This document shows, piece after piece, positions 1-8,282 of a DNA stretch of 12,509 bases; within the stretch, counting starts at the first letter, position 1, and each line of letters starts with the position of its first letter. Made by a program: the position numbers and the translations under genes. The DNA comes from Willaertia magna (lineage: Eukaryota > Heterolobosea > Eutetramitea > Acrasida > Naegleriidae), in assembly GCA_902984215.1 (NCBI GenBank), contig CADWAF010004268.1:1-12509 (forward strand), given 5' to 3'. Below the pieces are notes generated by a model. It saw only the letters and a list, made by a program, of their open reading frames with translations, ran no database searches and was not told the origin of the DNA.

Positions 1-155
1 ATGTTACTTGTTTTAAAAAGAATTAGTAGTAAAATCTATAACTAATAGTTTTATTAAGTCCTTAATTATTATTTACAATGAATAATTAAAGTAGTTTCTC
101 TATAAAATCTAATCAAACTCCATCTAGAAATACTTACACTAATAATTATCCCTGC
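1..155 (-). pseudogene. N-terminal stub of a DIRS-like RT, rest lies left of the window
   Basis: On the minus strand from 155 the frame reads AGIII, then RWSLI, then ETTLII. This resembles the AGR...W..IT.D..+L.II segment that opens the reverse transcriptase region of DIRS-type elements. The identical stretch in copy 2 (6244-6398) runs in the same frame into the RT of copy 1, so this stub should belong to a preceding unit outside the window. It holds several in-frame TAA/TAG codons. The family match is weak here and rests mainly on frame continuity seen in copy 2. Confidence 0.45.
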
Positions 156-312
156 AGTAGAGAGTAAGTGAGTTTAAAAATTTTAATAAATTAGTTATAT
201 AACAAATAAAAGATAAACAAATAAATAAAAAAAATTTAAATAAACCATATATCTTAAAACAGCTGATATGTAGTAATCTAAACTAAACTTTACTTTAAAA
301 GAACCACATCTT

Positions 313-1251
313 TTAGTAATAACCTAAGTTATAAAAACTCAAAAGCCAGTTTCTTATATATCTATTCTTAGCTACACTAGTTTTAGAACTAGTAAAACTC
401 ATTATTTTTAAAAGTTCTCCACTTTTAACTAGTTGAAAAACTCCTCTAGTTCTAAGGGAATGACTTAAAACAACTGCACTAGTATTATTTACTATTTTAA
501 TAACTAAAAAAATAAATTCAGTGTCTAAATAATTACTGCTATTTAAGCTAGAGAAGAAAGGATCTAGCGATTGTTTATAAAATATTAAGCTTCTATATGA
601 AAGAATAATTTTAACTGGACAGTAGGGGGAATTTTTAATTGATTCAATTAGAATACTATTAATATTTTTACCGAACTGATTGTTTTTATAGAATTGTGAC
701 TTGATAGTAATGTAGTTTCTTTTAAGCGAATTGACTAAAATTTTATTAAATAATAATTCAACTAACTCTTTAGGCCTGCATAAGCACTTAAAGCCTATAA
801 CAATTATAGCAGTATGTAAGTAGTACTAATAGTAAAAACAGTAATTCCAATTAATAACTCAACCCATATTATCTATCCAAATATAAATAACACTAAGTGG
901 AAAAGGGTCTTTAAATCGAAACTTCTTATCAATTCTATTGTAAATTTTCTTAACACTCTTTTTAATATCTTTCATAAGTTCAGTCCATATAAATTTAAAC
1001 TCATCTCTCAACGAGAAGAAAGTAATAGCTGTTTTAAAAATATTTAAGATCCAACCTTTACTCACTATCAACACAAAAAACATAAAGCAAATATAGGAAA
1101 CTTCTTCACCAATATTAAAGTTATTCCAAAAACAAAAATTAAAATAAAAACTAAAAACTAATTAGTATTTCTTTATCATAAAATTTGCAATTTGATTGTC
1201 ATAATAGAATTTAGTATTTCTCTAGTACCAATATATTTTATTTTATATAAA
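313..1251 (-). pseudogene. Tyrosine recombinase of DIRS-like element, copy 1
   Basis: One frame is readable from about 1251 to a TAA at 313-315 if internal TAG, TAA and TGA are read through (for example TGA after NMG near 858, TAG in FYYQYY). The N-terminal part (WYQRN, NQIANFMIKKY, GEEV, SKGWIL) resembles the core-binding region of DIRS/Ngaro recombinases. The catalytic part has CRPKELV (Arg at 775-777), SPYCPVKIILSYRS, then SHSLRTRGV (His 460-462, Arg 451-453) and NRYI (Tyr 358-360). The spacings, about 105 codons Arg to His and 34 His to Tyr, suit the family. The Trp/His usually about nine residues before Tyr is Ser-like here. It is separated from the RT/RNase H genes by the transposon-like insertion beginning at 1253. 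The internal stops make it a pseudogene under the standard code. Confidence 0.82.
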
Positions 1252-1252
1252 A

Positions 1253-1264
1253 AGTCTGAATAGT
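1253..1264. repeat. Left terminal inverted repeat candidate, copy 1
   Basis: AGTCTGAATAGT matches the reverse complement of 4593-4604 at 11 of 12 bases, the mismatch being C/T. It lies just upstream of the recombinase reading frame and before the plus-strand gene, where a nested insertion should begin. I see no target-site duplication. Confidence 0.5.
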
Positions 1265-1342
1265 TTTATAATGTTTTACAAAAAAAAAAAAATTAAAAAA
1301 AAATGTAACCACTAAGTATTAATCGATGTTGAATAAAAAAAT

Positions 1343-2040
1343 ATGAAATTTATTTATTACATCGAAGCAAATTTTAAAGAAGGAAAATTTCAAGTTTATA
1401 AAATTAATAAAGAAAAAACAAATAATGTAAAAAAACAAACTAAAAGAAGAAAAAAATTATTATTTCACCTTTATTACGAATATTTAAAAAAAATATTTTA
1501 TTATAAACACTTAAAAAAATTCCTAATCCACCATTAAAACCTTTAATTGCGAATTATGATAAAAATTTATTATTTAGATTTTACAATCAATAAAGATGTA
1601 ATGAATTTTGTGAAATTTCAAGTAAAATTTTATATAAAAGACTTTAACTGAATTTTAGTAAATTTGGTGAATAGTTAGTATTAAAAAGTTATCCATACTA
1701 TATTTTACATACACTTTTTACATCACAAGTATGCAATTATTGAAATAAAACATATTTTCTTTATAAGGATGGACAAAGAGTTAATTATATAATAAAAGAT
1801 GAAAAAACAATTATATTAATAAGACATTTCTATTATTTTAAACATTAATTATCAAGTTTCAGAAAAAATAATTTTTGGTATATTAGAGATTATGGTAAAG
1901 AAAATAGAAATTTTCTAACACATACATACATTCTTTTTATACAAAATTAGAAATAATTGTAAACAAATATAATTCTAAAGTATATGTACACTATAAATAA
2001 TGTATTTAAGTTAAATAAGGAGAAATTTGATATGATATAG
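1343..2040 (+). pseudogene. Unrecognised plus-strand gene of the nested element, copy 1
   Basis: From ATG 1343 the product starts MKFIYYIEANFKEG and has a very basic segment (KQTKRRKK, residues about 32-39). One base is missing in the A-run at 1450-1456 compared with copy 2, which breaks the frame. The downstream frame can be followed through KILYKRL, KFGE, SYPYYILHTLFTSQ, YFLYKDGQRVNYIIKDEK and FWYIRDYGKENRNFL, with TAA, TAG and TGA inside. I end it at TAG 2038-2040, which is arbitrary. I do not recognise the family. Opposite orientation to the transposase-like gene with about 50 bases between their ends suggests an accessory gene of the same element. There is no zinc finger and no membrane segment. 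Confidence 0.5.
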
Positions 2041-2092
2041 TTTAAAATTAATAATTATATTTAAATAAAGTAAATTTATTATATTATATTTT

Positions 2093-4539
2093 CTAAAATA
2101 TATTATCTGTTCTTTGGGTAATAGGAGGTTGAAATGTTGGTGTTTGAATAGATGATAATGTTTCTATTAATTTGTTTTTCTAATTAGAATCTTGATTTAA
2201 TAAAGATAAATAAAGAAATAATTCATTTTTACTTATTGTCTATTTAATTTCTTTTTTAAATTTAATTAATCCAAGCCATTTAAATTTATTTATTGCTGCA
2301 AAATAGAATTTTTTTAATGATTGATAAAATAATTATAATATTTCTAAATAATAAACATATTCTTCTAAAGAAATACTTTATTCTAATTTTAATATATATC
2401 CAATATATATTACTTCAAATCTCTCATTAAAAAAACAACTAAGTTTATCATATTGAAATAATAAATTAAAGTAGTGTTTAATAAGAATATGAAAATAAAA
2501 AGCAAATTTATTTTTGAGATATCTTAAATTTAATAATTCACCTAACCATTTACAATAATAATCCATTCTTTGTTTACGTTCAATATTATTTTTAAGTAAA
2601 ATAGATTCTAATTATAAATTAAAATTCTTACAATTTTCCAAATTAAAATTTCAATTTCATCCATAAAACATAATATTAATTCAAAATTTTGAAAAAAAAT
2701 ATTTTTGATTTCTATTAATATATAGAAGAGAAGAAATATTTTAATCAAAATCATTTTCGTCTAATTCTTTATCATTTTTAAATTTAAATTGATTAAATCC
2801 ATTCATTTTACTAATAGTTTTACTAATATTATTTCAAATATTTATATTATTAGTTCGTTTTAAAATTAAAAAAAGTAAATTTCCAATAATTTTCATTTTA
2901 AGATGAAGTAAATAAATTAAAATTTTAACATTAAGCATTTGATATTTAAATATTAAATTTTTTGATTGATAATCTATATTAAATAAATTTCTATCAATTC
3001 ATTTACAATCACAAAAAAAACAAAATAATTGATTGTCATTAAAATTTATCATTGTTATTAACATTTTTAAATCATTTACTAAAACTAAATTAACTAGAAT
3101 CAAAGTATTTTTATATTTTATTTATTTAATCCCAATTAATTCTTTACTAAGGTTTTCTATAGTTTGTTTATTTTTTTTTCACTTAAACCAAATATTAATT
3201 GAGAATGTCTTGATTGTGATAAATAAAGATTTAAAATACTTAATGAATTAACTATAAAAGTTTTATTTCTACTATTAAAACTAATTTTACAGATTAAACA
3301 ATTTAAATTATTTTTTTTGTTTATTCTATTACATTCATAATCATGTATTATTAAAATATCTTGTAATACTTCTAAAATATTACAAACAATAAATTTTTTA
3401 TTATCTTTAACATTATATTTTATTTTAACAATATTATTTAATTTAGTTCTAACATTATTAATTGTTGTAACATATAGAATAATTCTTTTTAATTTTATAA
3501 AATTTCTAAATTTATTATAAAGACCATTTGACATTAAATTAAAATCTTTAAAATAAACAATTAAAAACTTATTAGAATTCATTTTTACTTTTTCAAATAT
3601 ATTCATTAATTTCTTTTTTAAATTTATTACAATTAATTTATTAATATCACCATTTACTTTAACACAAACTGTAATTATTAAATTATAAAAATCTTCTATA
3701 TTTCTTTGAAAAAACAAAGTTATTACTATTATTCAATTTTCATTTAATTTAATAAATAAATTTTTAATTACTTCAATAATTTCTTCAATTTTTAAATTTC
3801 TGTAAAATACATTTTTCATTTCAATATATTTTTTTCGTTTGTTTTTTATAAATAGTGTAATATCTATATTTAAATTAAAAACATTAATGGTTGTCATAGT
3901 TGTTTGTTTAGAAATAGAATTAATTATTAAAGAATATATAAATTCTATAAATTCTTTTTTCCAATTAAAAAATTTATAAATTAACATAAAATTTACAATC
4001 CAAGACACATTAACATATGTATTTTTATTTAAAGTAATTTTTTTACCATCTAACAGTTTATAATCTTTGAGATTTGTTTTTAATTTAGATTTTTTAATTA
4101 ATTCTGTAATATTAAAATATATTACATTTTCTTTTGTTACTACGTTTAACTAATAAAGTACAATAGTAGGAATTTCAATAATATGTGACTTTTCAGATGA
4201 TATAAAAGTAGATTGATAATTTATTTCATTTTGTTGGCTTGATTATGAATTAATTAAATGGTTATATGAGTGTTGTGTATTGTTAATTGATTAATTTTGA
4301 AAATTTGTAATTTCTTAGGTTATTGAAGGTTGTTGTTGATGATGTTGTTGAATAGAAGGTAATAAATTAAAAGAATAATTGTAAACTTTATTTCTATTAT
4401 TAATAATAGATTAATTTGTTACTTCATTAAGTTATTTAAAAGCTTTGTTTATGCTTTTAAGAAATTTGTTGTTTGATAATGATTTAATGAAAAATTTTTC
4501 AAATTCATTTTGATCAAAACTATTAAATGGATCGTGCAT
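2093..4539 (-). pseudogene. Transposase-like gene (RNase H-fold/DDE candidate), copy 1
   Basis: ATG 4539 opens a frame (MHDPFNSFDQNEFEKF) that continues to about 3170 if TAA/TAG are read as Gln and TGA 3730-3732 as Trp. A Gln/His-rich stretch lies near residues 65-75. After an A9 run (3171-3179) the product continues one frame over. It then shows LVNDLKMLITMINF followed by CFFCDC, KFWIN, YGWNWNF, MDYYCKWLGELLNLRYL, FHILIKHYFNLL and CFFNERFE. The tail PTFQPPITQRTDNIF ends at TAG 2093-2095. The order Asp-x-Lys, a Cys-x2-Cys, then a late NERFE-type glutamate is like the layout of RAG1/Transib and related cut-and-paste transposases. This is motif-level inference, not a proven match. The first expected acidic position (SFNSRN) lacks Asp. 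About 815 codons. Confidence 0.55.
3171..3179 (-). other. A9 homopolymer at a -1 frame change in the transposase-like gene, copy 1
   Basis: Read on the minus strand, nine A follow GTG. The upstream frame (SRHSQLIFGLSEKK) soon meets a TAG. The frame reached by adding one base or slipping back one gives NKQTIENLSKELIGI and then the zinc-finger and C-terminal parts. Copy 2 has the same nine A. It could be an old deletion, a slippage site or a homopolymer error. Confidence 0.6.
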
Positions 4540-4592
4540 TGTGAGTTTGAATATTTTTTTTATTGAATTTACAATTAAGACAGTTATTCTAG

Positions 4593-4604
4593 ACTATTCA
4601 AACT
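4593..4604. repeat. Right terminal inverted repeat candidate, copy 1
   Basis: ACTATTCAAACT is the imperfect reverse complement of 1253-1264 (one C/T difference). It falls just upstream of ATG 4539 of the transposase-like gene, at the edge of the retroelement's readable frame. Confidence 0.5.
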
Positions 4605-6081
4605 ATTGAAGTATATTACAGTTAACTATCTACATAAACTACTACTAAAGTTCAACCTGAATTTTTCGATATTTCATTAAATAAAGAGGTTATAACCTCT
4701 GATTTTACTATTTTTACAAATTTTAATACAATCTTGCATACTACAGGCCATCATAGAGTCATTTTTTAGTGAAAAATCATCAATACCCCTTTTATTTTGT
4801 GTTTTATTAATTGAACTAAAGTTAAAATAATAAATTCTAAAAGAGAAACTAGATAATTTATATTCTCTTTCTACCATTCTATAAATGCATCTCTTTGTAA
4901 AACCATTGATTGAACTTTACTAAGTGATAAGACTTTGAACTTGCAAAATGATCTATTATAAAAGGTTTAAACTTTTTGTTTAAAATATTAAAAAAATTTC
5001 CAATATTAACCACTTTGAACGCTTGTTTATTAAATCTAGAATAGTATTTTCTTTTGAGAAGATGTAAGTAACTTTTCAAATAACCCATTCATTCCAAAAA
5101 CATAAATCTTAAATGTTTCTTACAATCTTTAATAAAGTTAAAACACAATTATAACTTTTTTTTAAATAGTAAAAACAAACTATGTTGTTTGTTTTGATTA
5201 AGAAATTTGTATTTAACTTGTATAATTTCTCTATTTCTGCCATATTGAAGATTTCTCATATTGCTTAGAGTTTTTTGTGATTTATATGTAAGTTTTCTTT
5301 TTTTATAGTCCAATTCCCTATAAAAATATGATTCTTTGTTATACTACCAAAATTTGTAAAAAAAAGTATGTATTTATTCTTGTTAAATTTGTTTTTAATT
5401 TGAAGTAATATCTTTAATAGTTTTATAACCTAAATTAATTTTTGTATATCTTTTATTACACCTTTGTTTATATTCTTTTAATGAAAATAGTTTCCTTGTA
5501 AGTATTCTAAACATGTTATTAAGTTTTTTCTTAACTTCTATCTCACTAATCTTATATAAAAAAAAATTATAAAAAATTTTAACTTTTTTAACAGTATAGC
5601 TATAGTCTTTAACTTTACTTTCCTTCTTAACTTGTACTAATTCATTAGAAAATATAAAAGCTCTAAAGTTTAATTTTGTTTGTCTATGAGAATAAAAATC
5701 TTTCTTTTTATAAAGTCCAATTTTAAACTTAAATATTGAATTACTTAAACTGGGTAAAAAATAGACTTTTTCTCTTAAATTATCCAATTTAACTATTTTA
5801 GAAGTAGTAATAGTTTGTTTATATGTTTTAAACATATTTTTAATAACTCCCCTAAAACTAAAATATTATCAATATAATAAAACACTATAATTTTCTTCTT
5901 CCTTAATATTTTTATAACCTCTTTCATAAGGCGAGAAAATAAAAAAAGTGCTTAATTTAGACCAAATGAAAGAATATTGAATTGGAATTTTACGTTTTTC
6001 CATTGAAAACCTAGTAAATATTTGGAGTTGTTATGAATTTTTAGCAGTTCTATGGTTTTTTTATAAAAATTTACAAAATCT

Positions 6082-6115
6082 GTATAAATTATATTGTTAA
6101 CTATATAATTTATAC
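6082..6115. repeat. 34-base dyad with 13-base arms and 8-base centre
   Basis: The left arm GTATAAATTATAT and right arm ATATAATTTATAC are exact reverse complements around the centre TGTTAACT, which itself contains GTTAAC. Copy 2 keeps 12-base arms at the equivalent place (about 12422-12455). The 13-8-13 layout resembles target sites of tyrosine recombinases. AT-rich DNA makes such dyads easier to find by chance, and this one lies inside the decayed RT frame. Confidence 0.6.
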
Positions 6116-6123
6116 TTTTTAAA

Positions 6124-6252
6124 AAAATGTTACTTCTATTTAAAATACTTTTTTAAAAAAGAAAAAAATTAAAATTGTTTCAAAAAAAGATTAAAATTAA
6201 AATTTTGTATAAATTTATACTTTTTTATTAATGTTTAAACAAAATGTTACTT
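6124..6252. repeat. 12-base direct repeat and second palindrome at the unit junction
   Basis: AAAATGTTACTT occurs at 6124-6135 and again at 6241-6252. Each copy is preceded by a palindrome with GTATAAA/TTTATAC ends: 6082-6115 before the first and the perfect 14-base GTATAAATTTATAC (6207-6220) before the second. The stretch between holds A-rich and T-rich runs and no recognisable gene motif, though the RT frame nominally crosses it. This looks like a duplicated short module at the place where one unit meets the next. Confidence 0.55.
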
Positions 6253-6398
6253 GTTTTAAAAAGAATTGGTAGTAAAATCTATAACTAATAGTTTTATTAA
6301 GTCTTTAATTATTATTTACAATGAATAATTAAAGTAGTTTCTCTATAAAATCCAATCAAGCTCCATCTAAAAATACTTACACTAATAATTATCCCTGC

Positions 6399-6555
6399 AG
6401 TAGAGAGTAAGTGAGTTTAAAAATTTTAATAAATTAGTTATATAACAAATAAAAGATAAACAAATAAATAAAAAAAAATTAAATAAACCATATATCTTAA
6501 AACAGCTGATATGTAGTAGTCTAAGCTAAATTTTACTTTAAAAGAACCACATCTT
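6399..6555. other. Spacer between recombinase end and RT start
   Basis: About 157 bases (equivalent to 156-312 in copy 1) with no recognisable motif. If the retroelement has terminal repeats they should lie in or next to this spacer or the junction at 6082-6252; none is obvious. Confidence 0.4.
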
Positions 6556-7494
6556 TCAGTAATAACTTAAGTTATAAAAACTCAAAAGCCAGTTTCTTAT
6601 ATATCTATTCTTAGCTGCACTAATCTTAGAACTAGCAAAACTCATTGTTTCTAAAGGTTTTTTACTTTTAACTAGTTGAGAAACTCCTCTAATTCTAAAG
6701 AAATAACTCAAAACGACTGCACTAGTATTATTTACTATTTTAACAACTAAAGAAATAAATTCAGTATCTAAATAATTACTGCTATTTAAGCTAGAGAAGA
6801 AAGGATCTAGCGATTGTTTATGAAGTATTAAGCTTCTATATGAAAGAATAATTTTAATTGGACAGTAAGAAAAATTTTTAATTGATTCAATTAGAATACT
6901 ATCAATATTTTTACCTAACTGATTGTTTTTATAGAATTGTGACTTAATAGTAATGTAGTTTCTTTTAAGCGAATTGACTAAAATTTTATTAAATAATAAT
7001 TCAACTAACTCTTTAGGCCTGCATAAGCACTTAAAGCCTATAATAATTATGGCAGCATATAAGTAGTACTAATAGTAAAAATAGTAATCCCAATTAATAA
7101 CTCAACCCATATTATCTATCCAAATATAAATAATACTAAGTGGAAAAAAGTCTTTAAATTAAGACTTCTTATCAATTCTATTGTAAATTTTCTTAACACT
7201 CTTTTTAATATCTTTCATAAGTTCAATCCATATAAACTTAAACTCATCTCTCAACAAAAAGAAAGTAATAGCTGTTTTAAAAATATTTAAAATCCAACCT
7301 TTACTCACTATCAACACAAAAAACATAAAGCAAATATAGGAAACTTCTTCACCAATATTAAAGTTATTCCAAAAACAAAAATTAGAATAAAAACTAAAAA
7401 CTAATTAGTATTTCTTCATCATAGAATTTGCAATTTGATTGTCATAATAGAATTTAGTATTTCTTCAGTACCAATACATTTTATTTTACATAAA
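6556..7494 (-). pseudogene. Tyrosine recombinase of DIRS-like element, copy 2
   Basis: Same gene as 313-1251, aligned without indels. CRPKELV and NRYI are kept, but the catalytic SHSLR has become SYFFR (His to Tyr, CAT to TAT, at 6703-6705), and the following VKSGE is VKSKK. A TAA at 7159-7161 stands where copy 1 has Arg CGA (916-918), which is not expected if TAA simply encodes Gln. It shares the TGA and TAG codons of copy 1. It is more decayed than copy 1 at the active site. It is followed on the same strand by the RT of copy 1. Confidence 0.8.
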
Positions 7495-7495
7495 A

Positions 7496-7507
7496 AGTCT
7501 GAATAGT
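7496..7507. repeat. Left terminal inverted repeat candidate, copy 2
   Basis: Identical to 1253-1264 and pairs imperfectly with 10907-10918. It marks the recombinase side of the nested segment. Confidence 0.5.
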
Positions 7508-7584
7508 TTTATAATGTTTTATAAAAAAAAAATTTAAAAAAAAAATGTAACCACTAAGTATTAATCGATGTTGAATAAAAAAAT

Positions 7585-8282
7585 ATGAAATTTATTTATT
7601 ATACTGAAGCAAATTTTAAAGAAGGAAAATTACAATTTTATAAAATTAATAAAGAAAAAACAAATAATGTAAAAAAACAAACTAAAAGAAGAAAAAAAAC
7701 TATTATTTCACCTTTATTACGAATACTTAAAGAAAATATTTTATTACAAACACTTAAAAAAATTCCTAATCCACCATTAGAACCTTTAATTGCGAATTAT
7801 GATAAAAATTTATTATTTAGATTTTACAATCAATAAAGATGTAATGAATTTTGTGAAATTTCAAGTAAAATTTTATATAAAAGACTTTAACTAAATTTTA
7901 GTAAATTCGGTGAATAGTTAGTATTAAAAAGTTATCCATATTATATTTTACATACACTTTTTACATCCCAAGTATGCAATTATTGAAATAAACATATTTT
8001 CTTTATAAGGATGGACAAAGAGTTAATTATATAATAAAAGATGAAAAAACAATTATATTAATAAGACATTTCTATTATTTTAAATATCAATTATCAAGTT
8101 TCAGAAAAAATAATCTTTGGTATATTAGAGATTATGGTAAAGAAAATAGAAATTTTCTAATATACACATACATTCTTTTTATACAAAATTAGTAATAATT
8201 GTAAACAAATATAATTCTAAAGTGTATGTACACTATAAATAATGTATCTAAGTTAAATAAGGAGAAATTTGATATGATATAG
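7585..8282 (+). pseudogene. Unrecognised plus-strand gene of the nested element, copy 2
   Basis: Counterpart of 1343-2040. The A-run at 7692-7699 has the extra base missing from copy 1, so this copy stays open for 83 codons. It gives a continuous start: MKFIYYTEANF, the basic KQTKRRKK, then ISPLLRILKENILLQTLKK, PNPPLEPLI and LLFRFYNQ before TAA. Beyond TAA the frame goes on through RCNEFCEISSKILYKRL and KFGE to SQVCNY. It then shifts at 7990-7992, where one A is missing compared with copy 1. The two copies together show that the parent gene was open over about 230 codons apart from TAA/TAG/TGA. Function unknown. Confidence 0.5.

Larger units (their letters stand above)
1253..4604. mobile_element. 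DNA transposon-like segment nested in the DIRS-like element, copy 1
   Basis: This 3352-base segment separates the RNase H end of one retroelement gene from the recombinase gene, which in DIRS-type elements are normally adjacent. It carries two convergent genes unrelated to the retroelement: 1343-2040 on plus and a transposase-like gene 4539-2093 on minus. Its ends coincide with a 12-base imperfect inverted repeat. What is seen: the inverted repeats, the convergent genes and the retroelement motifs on either side. Inferred: insertion as a DNA transposon. The alternative is a single composite element that carries both gene sets. Confidence 0.6.
1..6243. repeat. Tandem repeat unit, copy 1
   Basis: The first bases of the window reappear at 6244, and the two stretches then align base for base for over 1.2 kb at a constant offset of 6243. 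They continue to align to the window end with only a few indels. By hand, positions 1-1020 differ from their partners at 57 sites with no indel. The unit holds a DIRS-like retroelement on the minus strand interrupted by a transposon-like segment. The start at base 1 is set by the window, so the true phase of the unit is unknown. Confidence 0.97.
4605..6398 (-). pseudogene. DIRS-like reverse transcriptase-RNase H, copy 1
   Basis: One minus frame runs from 6398 to about 5000 once TAA/TAG are read as Gln and TGA as Trp. RT motifs in order: TDFVNFY (Asp 6078-6080), SKYLLGFQW (6000-6026), LSFGLN-TAA-AL (near 5960), FYYIDNILVLG (active site 5865-5876, second Asp replaced by Asn), LNWII then EKKS, and PV-TAA-VIQYL (TAA 5745-5747 at the usual Gln). 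RNase H follows: TNF (5352) for TDAS, GNWT...LHIN (5280-5291), IKTNN (5187) for TDN, and YIFSKENTILDL for the HIPGKEN-type end. The frame then moves by one base near 4990-4996 into KPFIIDHFASS, and again near 4894 into DAFIEW and LWWP (TGA 4751-4753). The RT fingers region between NIFL and TDF is too short by some 30 residues. It is a clear family member but certainly dead. Confidence 0.85.
4605..7495 (-). mobile_element. Uninterrupted DIRS-like block: recombinase followed by RT/RNase H
   Basis: Read on the minus strand, this block contains the recombinase of copy 2 (7494-6556), a spacer of about 157 bases, and then the RT/RNase H of copy 1 (6398-4605). It is flanked on both sides by the nested transposon-like segments. 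DIRS-type elements usually have the recombinase after RNase H, so this adjacency is best explained by tandem arrangement of units interrupted between RNase H and recombinase. A circularly permuted element is an alternative. No long terminal or split direct repeats were recognised beyond the junction module at 6082-6252. Confidence 0.6.

Noticed and set aside
1281..1303. A-rich run before the plus-strand gene as a retrotransposon poly-A tail
   Set aside because: It lies just inside the inverted repeat of the nested segment, directly upstream of an ATG, and A-runs are common throughout.
3033..3251. 72-residue hydrophobic plus-strand open frame (and 9347-9565)
   Set aside because: Antisense to the transposase-like gene across its zinc-finger region; hydrophobicity comes from T-rich sequence.
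4677..4877. 66-residue minus-strand open frame starting MVEREYK (and 10991-11191)
   Set aside because: The neighbouring frame holds DAFIEW and LWWP, the expected end of a DIRS-type RT/RNase H protein.
4879..5088. 69-residue minus-strand open frame taken as a separate gene
   Set aside because: Only its middle (KPFIIDHFASS) is real, as part of the RT/RNase H gene reached by a one-base frame change; its start is a shadow.
5395..5835. 146-residue minus-strand open frame (and 11711-12103 in copy 2)
   Set aside because: It overlaps the RT in another frame. The RT frame there carries EKKS and VIQYL motifs directly after YIDNILVLG, so this open frame is a shadow.
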